From Pantoea rwandensis (GTDB lineage Bacteria > Pseudomonadota > Gammaproteobacteria > Enterobacterales > Enterobacteriaceae): 37,167 bases of DNA. The notes beneath the pieces are model-generated. The model was not told where the DNA came from, did no database searches, and saw only the letters and a list, made by a program, of their open reading frames with translations. The stretch covers positions 1 to 37,167 of the forward strand of contig NZ_MLFR01000043.1 in assembly GCF_002095475.1 (NCBI RefSeq). The letters are read 5' to 3'. Made by a program: the position numbers and the translations under genes. Below, piece by piece: positions 25,371-33,638 of this stretch (within the stretch, counting starts at the first letter, position 1; each line of letters begins with the position of its first letter).

Positions 25371-26117
25371 ATGAAGTCATTGATTAAAGTCTCCGTGGCC
25401 GCGCTGGCGCTGGCCTTCTCGCTTTCTTCCACTGCAGCAGATAAAAAACTGGTTGTCGCCACTGATACCGCCTTCGTGCCGTTTGAGTTCAAGCAAGGCA
25501 ACGATTATGTCGGTTTCGATATCGACCTTTGGGCCGCTATCGCTAAAGAGCTGAAACTGGATTACACCCTGAAGCCAATGGATTTCAGCGGTATCATCCC
25601 TGCACTGCAAACCAAAAACGTAGATGTGGCACTGGCCGGTATCACCATTACCGACGAGCGTAAAAAAGCTATCGACTTCTCTGACGGCTACTACAAAAGT
25701 GGTCTGTTAGTGATGGTGCGTGAGAATGAAAACAACATTAAAAGTATCGATGATCTGAACGGTAAAACCGTTGCAGTGAAAAGCGGCACCGGTTCTGTTG
25801 ATTACGCTAAAGCGCACATCAAATATAAAGACCTGCGCCAGTTCCCGAACATCGACAACGCCTACATGGAGTTAGGCACCAACCGTGCTGATGCTGTGCT
25901 GCATGACACGCCAAACATCCTGTATTTCATCCACACTGCAGGTAAAGGTCGCTTTAAAGCGGTTGGCGAATCTATCTCAGCCCAGCAGTACGGTATCGCC
26001 TTGCCGAAAGGCAGCGACGACCTGCGTAACCAAATCAATGGCGCATTGAAAACCCTGCGCGACAACGGTACTTACAACACTATTTATAAAAAATGGTTCG
26101 GCACCGAACCTAAATAA
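25371..26117 (+). CDS. glnH: Glutamine-binding periplasmic protein GlnH
   Basis: Periplasmic binding protein (family 3) of the high-affinity glutamine transporter, 248 residues from this ATG, as in E. coli. The signal peptide is KSLIKVSVAALALAFSLSSTAA. Ligand-site landmarks are ATDTAFVPFEFKQG (N-terminal lobe), the signature VGFDIDLWAAIAKEL, ALAGITITDERKKAIDFSDGYYKSG and KSGTGSVDYAK. An ATG directly before (25368) is an alternative start. It is the first gene of glnHPQ; a terminator-like hairpin follows it, which would keep the binding protein in excess. Confidence 0.97.
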   Translation: MKSLIKVSVAALALAFSLSSTAADKKLVVATDTAFVPFEFKQGNDYVGFDIDLWAAIAKELKLDYTLKPMDFSGIIPALQTKNVDVALAGITITDERKKAIDFSDGYYKSGLLVMVRENENNIKSIDDLNGKTVAVKSGTGSVDYAKAHIKYKDLRQFPNIDNAYMELGTNRADAVLHDTPNILYFIHTAGKGRFKAVGESISAQQYGIALPKGSDDLRNQINGALKTLRDNGTYNTIYKKWFGTEPK

Positions 26118-26140
26118 TTCCGGCTTAAGCCGATTTTTGC

Positions 26141-26168
26141 AGCAGGGAGCACGTTCTCCCTGCTTTTT
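26141..26168 (+). terminator. Attenuating hairpin between glnH and glnP
   Basis: AGCAGGGAG-CACGTT-CTCCCTGCT followed by TTTT lies 23 bp beyond the glnH stop. It has the form of an intrinsic terminator within an operon, so it probably lets through only part of transcription. A smaller palindrome CGGCTTAAGCCG (26121-26132) with ATTTTT precedes it. Confidence 0.75.
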
Positions 26169-26202
26169 ATATTTCCATTGCAATTGATTCTGGAGTGACA
26201 CC

Positions 26203-26862
26203 ATGGAGTTTGACTGGAGCGTCATTTGGCCTGCCCTGCCGATATTGATCGAAGGCGCCAAAATGACCCTGATAATTTCCGTACTCGGCCTGGTCGGCGG
26301 TTTGATTATCGGCTTAGTTGCCGGTTTCGCCCGTGCCTACGGCGGTTGGATTACCAATAACCTTGCATTAGTGTTCATCGAACTGATTCGCGGTACGCCA
26401 ATTGTGGTACAGGTGATGTTTATCTACTTCGCCCTGCCAATGGCCTTCCCGGATCTGCGTATCGATCCGTTCACCGCAGCCGTGGTGACCATCATGATTA
26501 ACTCCGGTGCTTACATCGCGGAAATCACGCGCGGTGCCGTATTGTCAATCAACAAAGGTTTCCGTGAAGCGGGCCTGGCGCTGGGTCTGTCTAGTCGTGA
26601 AACCCTGCGCTATGTCATCATGCCGCTGGCGCTGCGTCGTATGCTGCCACCGCTGGGTAACCAGTGGATTGTCAGCATTAAAGATACCTCGCTGTTTATC
26701 GTGATTGGTGTGGCAGAACTGACGCGTCAGGGCCAGGAGATCATCGCCGGCAACTTCCGCGCGTTGGAGATCTGGAGTGCTGTTGCCATCATCTATCTGG
26801 TTATTACGCTGGTGTTGAGCTTTGTGCTGCGCCGTATTGAGAAAAGGGTGAAAATCCTGTGA
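26203..26862 (+). CDS. glnP: Glutamine ABC transporter permease GlnP
   Basis: Inner-membrane permease of the HisMQ family, 219 residues (same as E. coli), which forms the glutamine channel, probably as a homodimer. About five membrane helices are visible. The EAA loop GFREAGLALGLSSRETLRYVIMP contacts GlnQ. The start ATG has GGAG seven bases upstream. The stop TGA overlaps the GTG start of glnQ. Confidence 0.96.
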   Translation: MEFDWSVIWPALPILIEGAKMTLIISVLGLVGGLIIGLVAGFARAYGGWITNNLALVFIELIRGTPIVVQVMFIYFALPMAFPDLRIDPFTAAVVTIMINSGAYIAEITRGAVLSINKGFREAGLALGLSSRETLRYVIMPLALRRMLPPLGNQWIVSIKDTSLFIVIGVAELTRQGQEIIAGNFRALEIWSAVAIIYLVITLVLSFVLRRIEKRVKIL

Positions 26863-27581
26863 TTGAATTTAAAAACGTCTCTAAAAACTTCGGCCAGACC
26901 CAAGTTCTGCACGATATCAACCTGAAGATTAATCAGGGTGAAGTGGTGGTGATTATTGGGCCATCAGGCTCGGGTAAATCAACGCTGCTGCGCTGCATCA
27001 ACAAACTGGAAGAGATCACCACCGGTGACCTGATTGTTGATGGTATGAAGGTTAACGACCCTAAAGTCGATGATCGCCTGATTCGTCAGGAAGCCGGTAT
27101 GGTGTTCCAGCAGTTCCATCTGTTCCCACAGATGAGTGCGTTGGATAACGTTGCCTTCGGCCCGATTCGCGTTCGCGGTACGAAGAAAGCCGATGCACAA
27201 AAGCTGGCGCGTGAGTTGCTGGGCAAAGTGGGCCTCGCTGAGCGTGCGCATCACTTCCCAGCAGAGTTGTCAGGTGGACAACAGCAGCGTGTGGCCATTG
27301 CCCGTGCGCTGGCGGTCAAACCTAAGATGATGCTGTTTGATGAGCCGACTTCGGCGCTGGATCCAGAGCTGCGCCATGAGGTCCTCAAGGTCATGCAAGA
27401 TCTGGCTGAAGAAGGCATGACGATGGTTATCGTGACGCACGAAGTCGGCTTTGCACAGAAAGTGGCTTCACGTCTGATCTTCATCGACAAAGGCACCATT
27501 GCTGAAGATGGCAACCCGGATGAGTTGATCACCAACCCACCGAGCGATCGTCTGCGCGAGTTCCTGCAGCACGTTTCATAA
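26859..27581 (+). CDS. glnQ: Glutamine ABC transporter ATPase GlnQ
   Basis: ATP-hydrolysing subunit of the glutamine importer, 240 residues, as in E. coli. Walker A GPSGSGKST at residues 34-42, Q-loop in GMVFQQFHLFPQ, signature LSGGQQQR, Walker B MMLFDEPTSALD and H-loop IVTHEVGFA. It starts with GTG inside the end of glnP (four-base overlap), so GlnP and GlnQ are made in a fixed ratio. Confidence 0.97.
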   Translation: MIEFKNVSKNFGQTQVLHDINLKINQGEVVVIIGPSGSGKSTLLRCINKLEEITTGDLIVDGMKVNDPKVDDRLIRQEAGMVFQQFHLFPQMSALDNVAFGPIRVRGTKKADAQKLARELLGKVGLAERAHHFPAELSGGQQQRVAIARALAVKPKMMLFDEPTSALDPELRHEVLKVMQDLAEEGMTMVIVTHEVGFAQKVASRLIFIDKGTIAEDGNPDELITNPPSDRLREFLQHVS

Positions 27582-27586
27582 TGCCC

Positions 27587-27608
27587 AGGGCGGCTATCTG
27601 GCCGCCCT
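27587..27608 (+). terminator. Hairpin after glnQ
   Basis: AGGGCGGC-TATCTG-GCCGCCCT is a perfect 8-bp GC-rich stem starting 6 bp after the glnQ stop, followed by CCTTCC. The T tract is poor, but it is the only candidate end for glnHPQ. Confidence 0.65.
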
Positions 27609-27704
27609 CCTTCCGTTAAAGAATTTTCCTTTCAGAATCTTCACCTTCCATTGCTGACTATACTTTTTCTCTTGTGCCGCTTTGCGTTGCTCAAGGAGAA
27701 AGTC

Positions 27705-29972
27705 ATGTCGTTTGCCCGCCCATCATGGCACTTAGCCATGTGGATGATGCTCTGCCTGTTTCTTGTTCCCACCGCGAATGCGGTTAATTTGCCACAGGCG
27801 GCCGTTGCCGCTTCGCAAAACACAGCCCCCGCGGCCAACAGTACGCCCAACGGCGAACCCACGATTGAAGACAAAAAAGCCGCCTATGCGGCGCTGGCCA
27901 ATATTCTGGAAAATAATGATTCGCGCCAGGAGTTGATTGAGCAACTGCGGCAGGCAGCCAACAGCAAAACGGTGAACGAGCAACCGGTGCTGGCACCGCC
28001 ACAGGCGAATCAAGAAGACCCTACCGTGCTGGAGAGCGTCACCAATGTGACGCGCGAATATGGCGGCGCGGTGGCCTCGCAGTTTGTTCGATTGCATGAC
28101 AACATCACCAATGCACCGCACAAAGCTTTTAACCAGCAAACCTTTTTCAACGCCCTGAAATACTTCGTTGGATTGGCCGCTGCGGTATTTGCTTTCTACT
28201 GGCTAACGCGGCTGTTGATGTACCCTATTTGGCAGCGTATGGGCCGTTGGGGGCGCAACCATAATCTGGATCGCAGCAAATGGCTCCACCTCCCTGCCAC
28301 TATTGTGTTGGCCTTTATCATTGATTTGCTGTTACTGGCTCTGACGTTATTTGTCGGTCAGATCATCAGTGATAACTACCACAGCAACAATCGCACTATT
28401 GCCTATCAACAAGGGCTGTTCCTTAACGCCTTTGCGCTGATCGAATTCTTTAAAGCCGTGTTGCGCCTGATTTTCTGTCCACGCTTCTCGACGCTGCGTT
28501 TCTTCCATCTTTCTGATGCTCGCGCGCGCTACTGGAATACGCGCCTGAGTTGGCTGAGCGGCATCATTGGCTATGGTTTACTGGTGGTGGTGCCGATTGT
28601 CTCCAATCAGGTCAATGTACAGGTCGGCGCGCTAGTGAATGTGCTGATTATGTGCATTATGACCGGCTGGGCGCTGTGGTTGATTTTCCGTAATAAGCGC
28701 AATATTCATGATGAGCTATCGCGTTTGGCCGACCGCAGCATGAGCTTTTTTGCATTGTTCATTCGCGCCTTTGGCATGGTGTGGCACTGGTTGGCGAGCG
28801 CCTATTTTATCGCGCTGTTCTTGTTTTCCATTTTCAATCCCGGCGATAGCCTGAAGTTTATGATGTCCGCCACAGTCCGCAGCATGGCGATCATCGTTAT
28901 CGCTGCACTCGTCTCCGGCATGCTGACCCGCTGGATAGGTAAAACCCTGACGCTGTCACCCGATCTGCGCCGCAACTATCCTGAACTGCAAAAACGCGTC
29001 AATGACTGGGTGAAAGCTCTGCTGAAACTCGCTCGGGTGATCACCGTATTTGCCACCTTGCTATTACTACTTAATGCCTGGAATCTGTTCGATCTTTGGC
29101 ACTGGTTGACGCTTGGCGCCGGGCAGAAAATGGTCGATGTGATGATCCGTATCGTGATGATTTTGCTGCTCTCGGCAGTGGGTTGGACGTTACTCGCCAG
29201 CCTGATCGAAAGCCGCCTGGCTTCTGACTCACACGGCCGTCCCATGCCGAGCGCGCGTACCCGCACTTTGCTGACGCTGTTTCGTAATGCGCTGGCGGTG
29301 GTGATCAGTACGATTACCATCATGATCTTATTGTCGGAGGTTGGAGTGAACATCGCACCGCTGCTGGCGGGTGCCGGTGCGCTAGGTTTGGCCGTTTCAT
29401 TTGGTTCGCAAACGCTGGTGAAGGACATTATCACCGGTATCTTTATCCAGTTTGAGAACGGGATGAATACTGGCGACCTGGTCACCATCGGACCGATTAC
29501 CGGCACGGTTGAAAGAATGTCGATCCGTTCAGTGGGGGTACGGCAGGACACCGGGGCGTATCACATCATTCCCTGGTCCTCGATCACCACTTTTGCCAAC
29601 TTCGTGCGCGGCATCGGCTCGTTCGTGGCGAACTATGACGTGGACCGCAGTGAGGATACGGAACGCGTGAATGCCACTTTACAAGCCGCGGTGAAAGATT
29701 TGCTGAAAAATCCAGATATTCGCGGCATGGTGATTGGCGAACCGAGCTTTGCAGGTCTGGTCGGCTTAACCAATCAATCCTTTACCGTACGCGTGTCATT
29801 CACCACCCAGCCGTTAAAACAGTGGACGGTGCGGTTTGCATTGGATGATAAGGTCAAGAAGCACTTCGATGCAGCAGGGATTAAAGCCCCGCATCAAACG
29901 GTGGAAGTGATGCAAACCGGCAGCGATGTGGCAGCGGTTGCCAGTGTTCCTGCGCTGCCACCTCCGATGTAA
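27705..29972 (+). CDS. ybiO: Mechanosensitive channel YbiO (MscS family)
   Basis: Large MscS-type channel of intermediate conductance that releases solutes on osmotic downshock, 755 residues (E. coli 741). A signal peptide (LAMWMMLCLFLVPTANA) precedes a periplasmic region (about residues 27-140) and then a series of membrane helices. The conserved pore and beta domain is LLAGAGALGLAVSFGSQTLVKDIITGIF followed by FENGMNTGDLVTIGPITGTVE. The C-terminal cytoplasmic vestibule domain ends near FALDDKVKKHF. The ATG at 27705 has AAGGAG eight bases upstream; earlier in-frame codons are not used. Confidence 0.95.
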   Translation: MSFARPSWHLAMWMMLCLFLVPTANAVNLPQAAVAASQNTAPAANSTPNGEPTIEDKKAAYAALANILENNDSRQELIEQLRQAANSKTVNEQPVLAPPQANQEDPTVLESVTNVTREYGGAVASQFVRLHDNITNAPHKAFNQQTFFNALKYFVGLAAAVFAFYWLTRLLMYPIWQRMGRWGRNHNLDRSKWLHLPATIVLAFIIDLLLLALTLFVGQIISDNYHSNNRTIAYQQGLFLNAFALIEFFKAVLRLIFCPRFSTLRFFHLSDARARYWNTRLSWLSGIIGYGLLVVVPIVSNQVNVQVGALVNVLIMCIMTGWALWLIFRNKRNIHDELSRLADRSMSFFALFIRAFGMVWHWLASAYFIALFLFSIFNPGDSLKFMMSATVRSMAIIVIAALVSGMLTRWIGKTLTLSPDLRRNYPELQKRVNDWVKALLKLARVITVFATLLLLLNAWNLFDLWHWLTLGAGQKMVDVMIRIVMILLLSAVGWTLLASLIESRLASDSHGRPMPSARTRTLLTLFRNALAVVISTITIMILLSEVGVNIAPLLAGAGALGLAVSFGSQTLVKDIITGIFIQFENGMNTGDLVTIGPITGTVERMSIRSVGVRQDTGAYHIIPWSSITTFANFVRGIGSFVANYDVDRSEDTERVNATLQAAVKDLLKNPDIRGMVIGEPSFAGLVGLTNQSFTVRVSFTTQPLKQWTVRFALDDKVKKHFDAAGIKAPHQTVEVMQTGSDVAAVASVPALPPPM

Positions 29973-29977
29973 CGGCT

Positions 29978-30007
29978 GATAGATGTGCAATTTATTGCAC
30001 ATCTATC
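29978..30007. terminator. Perfect 14-bp hairpin between ybiO and rlmF
   Basis: GATAGATGTGCAAT and ATTGCACATCTATC are perfect inverted repeats separated by TT. It lies just after the ybiO stop and before the convergent rlmF, so it may end both transcripts, though there is no long T tract. The GCAATTTATTGC centre also resembles the core of the palindromic repeat family seen at both ends of the window. Confidence 0.6.
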
Positions 30008-30022
30008 AACGACATCACTGCG

Positions 30023-30073
30023 GTAGCGGCGCCATTTGTTGCACATCTGTCCCGCCTTAAAGCGCGCCGCTAT
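30023..30073. repeat. Inverted copy of the palindromic repeat family
   Basis: GTAGCGGCGCCATTTGTTGC at the left and GCGCGCCGCTAT at the right are inverted relative to one another. The left arm matches the tandem repeat unit at 1-176. TTGCACATCT, found in the adjacent hairpin, is repeated inside the element. It sits between the convergent ybiO and rlmF genes. Confidence 0.7.
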
Positions 30074-30087
30074 CACAGCCCGGTGGT

Positions 30088-31014
30088 TTAGCGTGGCAAA
30101 CGTTTAGCGCGCGCGGCTGGCGGCAGGAAGGTCCAGGCAATAAAGCGGCTCTGTTTCTGGCCCTGCGCCATCTCGATGATACGCACTTCATATGCATCGA
30201 GATCACGTAGCTGGTCGCGCAGCGCAGGCAAATTCTCTTTGCGTGACACCAGCGAGGTGAACCAGACAATGTGGTCTGCGTAGGCCACGCTCTCATCGAT
30301 CATCTGACCCACGAATTTACGCTCACCGCCATCACACCATAGCTCGTTGTGCTGACCGCCAAAGTTAAGCGGTGCATTTTTACCCAAGCCAAGATTACGC
30401 GTTTTACGCTGGCCGACCATCGCGGCTTCCTGCGCAGAAGCGTGAAAAGGCGGATTACACAGCACCGCATGATAGCGTTCATTTTTGTGTACTACGCCCG
30501 CAAAAATGGTCGATGCCTCTTTTTGACGACGCAGACGCACTCCGCGTTGTAAACCCGGATTGCTCGCCACAATCTGGTTGGCAGCAGTAATCGCTTCGGC
30601 GGTAATCTCAGTGCCGGTAAAGCGCCAGCCATACTCGGCGTTGCCGATCAGGGGATAGATCAGATTGGCACCACAGCCGATGTCCATGATGTCGATATCA
30701 CGCGGAATTTTGCCGCCGTTGTCGCTGGCCAATAAATCAGCCAGCGAGTGAATGTAATCGGCACGGCCAGGCACTGGCGGCGTCAAATACCCCTCTGGCA
30801 GCTGCCAGTTGAGGTTATAGAACAGTTTGATCAGCGCCTGATTCAGCAGCATCACCGCTTCAGGGTCGGCAAAGTCCACCGACAATTCGCCATAGCCATT
30901 TGGGCGCACTTTCACCGTCAGCGGTGGATGAGCAGCGGTCAGTGCAGCAAAATCATAATGGCCTTGATGGCGATTACGTGGATGGAATGGCGAGGTAGCG
31001 GCTGGCTTGTTCAT
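30088..31014 (-). CDS. rlmF: 23S rRNA (adenine-1618-N6)-methyltransferase RlmF
   Basis: SAM-dependent enzyme that methylates N6 of A1618 in 23S rRNA, 308 residues, equal to E. coli RlmF (YbiN). SAM-binding motif I is DIMDIGCGANLIYPLIG (about residues 108-124) and the N6-adenine catalytic motif is NPPF (187-190). The Lys/Arg-rich ends suit RNA binding. I chose the ATG at 31012-31014, preceded by CCGGAG five bases upstream, over a longer in-frame extension. It is divergent from the flavin-reductase-like gene. Confidence 0.96.
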   Translation of the reverse strand: MNKPAATSPFHPRNRHQGHYDFAALTAAHPPLTVKVRPNGYGELSVDFADPEAVMLLNQALIKLFYNLNWQLPEGYLTPPVPGRADYIHSLADLLASDNGGKIPRDIDIMDIGCGANLIYPLIGNAEYGWRFTGTEITAEAITAANQIVASNPGLQRGVRLRRQKEASTIFAGVVHKNERYHAVLCNPPFHASAQEAAMVGQRKTRNLGLGKNAPLNFGGQHNELWCDGGERKFVGQMIDESVAYADHIVWFTSLVSRKENLPALRDQLRDLDAYEVRIIEMAQGQKQSRFIAWTFLPPAARAKRLPR

Positions 31015-31147
31015 AGATTCTCCGGAAAGTAGCGCGGGCGTAAGATACGCTGGATGGCGGCATCGCACAATCCGCTTACACAATTATTGCCTTTGCGCCT
31101 GAGGCTAAGCCGTTAAGATAACGCATTGTTCATCACTGGGAGCAGAA

Positions 31148-31780
31148 ATGACACGTCAGAGATATTCTTACCAGCCACGCGCAGGACATGGTTTGCCGCA
31201 CGATCCGTTAAACGCCATTGTTGGCCCACGTCCCATCGGTTGGGTCAGTTCGCTCAGCGCCAGCGGCCAACGCAACCTGGCGCCTTATAGTTTCTTTAAC
31301 TGCTTCAACTATCATCCGCCGATCATCGGTTTTGCCAGCAGTGGTTGGAAAGACAGCGTGCGCAACATCAGTGAGAGCAAAGAGTTTGTCTGGAATCTGG
31401 CGACGCGTCCGCTGGCCGAAGCGATGAACGAAAGCTCCGCCTCAGTACCGCCGGAACAGGATGAATTTGCCCTGGCCGGATTGACACCTATTGCCGCTTC
31501 GCACGTTAACGTCAGTATGGTGGCAGAAAGCCCGGTAAATTTTGAGTGTCGTCTTACTCAGTTGATCCGCTTACAGGATGTGCAGGGAACCGAGCTGGAG
31601 AGCTGGCTGGTGTTAGGTGAAGTGGTGGCGATTCATATTGATGAGGCGCTGCTGGAAAACGGCATTTATCAAACCGCCAAGGCGCAGCCGATTTTACGTG
31701 CCGGTGGCCCATCGGCCTATTATGGCATCAGTGAGGATCTGCGCTTTGATTTAGTACGTCCGGATGCGCGCCGCGTTTAA
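31148..31780 (+). CDS. Flavin reductase-like (FMN-binding split barrel) protein
   Basis: Protein of the flavoprotein oxidoreductase DIM6/NTAB family, 210 residues, likely binding FMN as a dimer and cytoplasmic. The family core is IVGPRPIGWVSSLSASGQRNLAPYSFFNCF (residues about 24-53), then PPIIGFASS, and the SPVNFECRL segment near residue 125. The substrate is unknown; members range from flavin reductases that serve monooxygenases to proteins of unknown role. No monooxygenase is adjacent. It converges with the ammonia-lyase-like gene across a 376-bp gap. Confidence 0.88.
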   Translation: MTRQRYSYQPRAGHGLPHDPLNAIVGPRPIGWVSSLSASGQRNLAPYSFFNCFNYHPPIIGFASSGWKDSVRNISESKEFVWNLATRPLAEAMNESSASVPPEQDEFALAGLTPIAASHVNVSMVAESPVNFECRLTQLIRLQDVQGTELESWLVLGEVVAIHIDEALLENGIYQTAKAQPILRAGGPSAYYGISEDLRFDLVRPDARRV

Positions 31781-32156
31781 TGTTTTCTGGTTGTCTGTTC
31801 GGGTGTGCAGGTTGGTTTAAAACAGAGATTACGCAGCCCAGAGCAGCTTGGGCGCTGATGGCTACAGACTGTGCACACTCTTCAGTGCGTTTCGCCACAA
31901 AGGGCACAATGTGAATGGCCGTAGCGCCTCTGATGCTGCAAGGGCTATCCGCAGCGCTGAGGCTTTTACGTTGAGCCAGGAGCCAGCCGCATGGATGCGG
32001 CTGGCAGTTCGGGTAGGCCTGGATGGCCATACCCGAACGATCCGTCGGCACGACGTGGAAGCCGAGGGCACCGCGTCAGCGGCGCGAGGACTGCCCGGCA
32101 GCAGCAGAGGTGTTACGGCCCGCACCCAGCCGTATTCAACTGCTCAGCGCCATCCA
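31781..32156. other. Non-coding block between convergent genes, structured
   Basis: This 376-bp gap separates the convergent flavin-reductase-like and ammonia-lyase-like genes. I find no reading frame with a family match or a good ribosome-binding site. It contains two strong hairpins (31982-32005 and 32008-32037) and several shorter GC-rich inverted segments, so it looks like a repeated element or an RNA gene rather than random spacer. It is richer in G/C than the other gaps here. Confidence 0.5.
31982..32037 (+). other. Twin hairpins with GGA loops
   Basis: Hairpin one: GCCAGCCGC-ATGGAT-GCGGCTGGC, a perfect 9-bp stem. Hairpin two, two bases later: TTCGGGTAGGCC paired with GGCCATACCCGAA (one bulge) around loop TGGAT. 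Both loops present GGA at the tip, the layout bound by CsrA/RsmA in RNA. Also compatible with an intergenic repeat. Strand is assumed from the GGA orientation. Confidence 0.55.
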
Positions 32157-33638
32157 TCAAGCACCGTTTTTCATCACCTCAACCGCCCTGGCAATTTCCG
32201 GTGCCAGCCAACGATCTTCCTGCCAGTTCGCCACCATCGCCCGTAATCGGCGCAAGGCCTGTTTCGTGCCTTCCGCTAGCTCTGCCTCGCCGTGAAAATC
32301 CAGTGCCTGTGCCGCCAGCAAATACTCAATCGCCAGAATCTGCCAGACATTGCCCACCAGCTTCAGCAGTTTCAATGCTGCCCCCGTACCGAGACTGAGA
32401 TGATCCTCCTGCAAGCCCGACGTCACATAATTATCCAGTACCGCCGGTTGCGCCAGTTGGCGGTTCTCCGCACACAACGATGCCGCCACATACTGCGCAA
32501 TCATCATGCCGGAATTCACGCCCGGCTGCGCCACTAAAAACGCCGGTAAACCACTCACCAGCGGATTAACCAAACGATCTAAGCGCCGCTCAGCAATACT
32601 GCCCACTTCCGCCATGGCAATCGCCAGCAAATCTGCCGCCATCGCCACCGATTCGCCGTGCGGATTAGCCTGTGATACCACGCGCCAGTTATCCACTGTG
32701 CCAAGCACCAGAGGGTTATCTGTGCAGGCATTTAACTCTGTATCGACCTGCCGTGCTGCGTGTGCGAACTGGTCGCGACTGGCACCGTGTACCTGCGGCA
32801 TCGAACGCAAGCTGAGTGCATCCTGCGTGCGAATGCCTTCACTCTTTGCCAAAAGCGGACTGTCGCTCAACAGCTGGCGCAATCGCTGCCCGCTTACCTG
32901 CATGCCTGGACTGGCTTTCAGCGCGATCACTTCAGCATCAAATGCCACCAACTGCCCCCGCAACGCCTCAAAACTCATGGCGCCCGTGACATCCGCCCAA
33001 TCAAGTAGCCGTGCCGCATCATCAAGTGCCAGACACGATAACCCGGTCATGCAGGGCGTGCCATTCACCAGGCTCAAGCCTTCTTTAGCGCCGGGACGAT
33101 AAGGTTTTGATCCAGCAAGCGCCAGCGCCTGTTCGGCAGGCATAATTTGTTGCTGATACTCCACGTCACCCACGCCGATGAGTGCCAAACCAATGTGAGC
33201 CATATGGCTGAGATAGCCCACAGAGCCCTGCGATGGCACCTGCGGAGTGACCTGCTGATTCAGCAACGCCAGCAAATGCTGCACCAGTGCGACAGAGACG
33301 CCCGATTTGCCATGACTGTAGTTGGCGATCGCCGCACACAGAATGGCACGCACCTGCTCACGCGCCAGCAATGGCCCCACCCCACAAGCATGGCTGAGCA
33401 GCGTATTACGAGATAACTGACTGAGCTGTTCTTCCGGCAAGCTGATGTTGCACAACGCGCCCAACCCGGTGTTGATGCCATAGGCAATGTGGCCGGTCGC
33501 CACAATCTGCTCGACGATCTCACGCCCTTGGGCAATACGCTGCCAGGCGCTGGCGCTTAACGTCAGTTCTGCATTGTGCCGCGCCACCTGCACCACATCC
33601 TGCCAGGCGAGTGTTTCATCACCCCACACTATCGTCAT
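32157..33638 (-). CDS. Ammonia-lyase family protein lacking the MIO triad
   Basis: Homologue of histidine/aromatic amino acid ammonia-lyases, 493 residues (HutH about 510). Retained: Tyr53 in AYGINTGLG, His83 in LSHACGVG, Asn192 in LVNGT, Arg278 in LSLR, Glu411 in QEDH. Altered: where lyases have GSVGASGDLAPLAH, with Ala-Ser-Gly cyclising into the MIO electrophile, this protein reads GSVGYLSHMAH, a clean three-residue gap. The catalytic Tyr of QDPYSLR is Leu275, and the Phe of GNFHAEP is Pro326. Classical MIO chemistry is therefore not expected. It is the last gene of an amino-acid importer operon, starting by ATGA overlap with the ATPase gene. True substrate and reaction unknown; hutH would be a misleading name. 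Confidence 0.85.
   Translation of the reverse strand: MTIVWGDETLAWQDVVQVARHNAELTLSASAWQRIAQGREIVEQIVATGHIAYGINTGLGALCNISLPEEQLSQLSRNTLLSHACGVGPLLAREQVRAILCAAIANYSHGKSGVSVALVQHLLALLNQQVTPQVPSQGSVGYLSHMAHIGLALIGVGDVEYQQQIMPAEQALALAGSKPYRPGAKEGLSLVNGTPCMTGLSCLALDDAARLLDWADVTGAMSFEALRGQLVAFDAEVIALKASPGMQVSGQRLRQLLSDSPLLAKSEGIRTQDALSLRSMPQVHGASRDQFAHAARQVDTELNACTDNPLVLGTVDNWRVVSQANPHGESVAMAADLLAIAMAEVGSIAERRLDRLVNPLVSGLPAFLVAQPGVNSGMMIAQYVAASLCAENRQLAQPAVLDNYVTSGLQEDHLSLGTGAALKLLKLVGNVWQILAIEYLLAAQALDFHGEAELAEGTKQALRRLRAMVANWQEDRWLAPEIARAVEVMKNGA

Noticed and set aside
28976..29551. Minus-strand open frame of 191 codons opposite ybiO
   Set aside because: It mirrors the most conserved MscS domain; composition is Ser/Thr/Ile-rich shadow sequence.
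31848..32398. Overlapping plus-strand frames across the flavin reductase / lyase gap
   Set aside because: They run into the antisense of the lyase-like gene, have no ribosome-binding site and consist of Arg/Pro/Ser-rich sequence over hairpins.
32506..33102. Plus-strand open frame of 198 codons opposite the lyase-like gene
   Set aside because: Low-complexity Ser/Ala/Cys/Arg composition, no family match, antisense to a clear coding gene in a tight operon.
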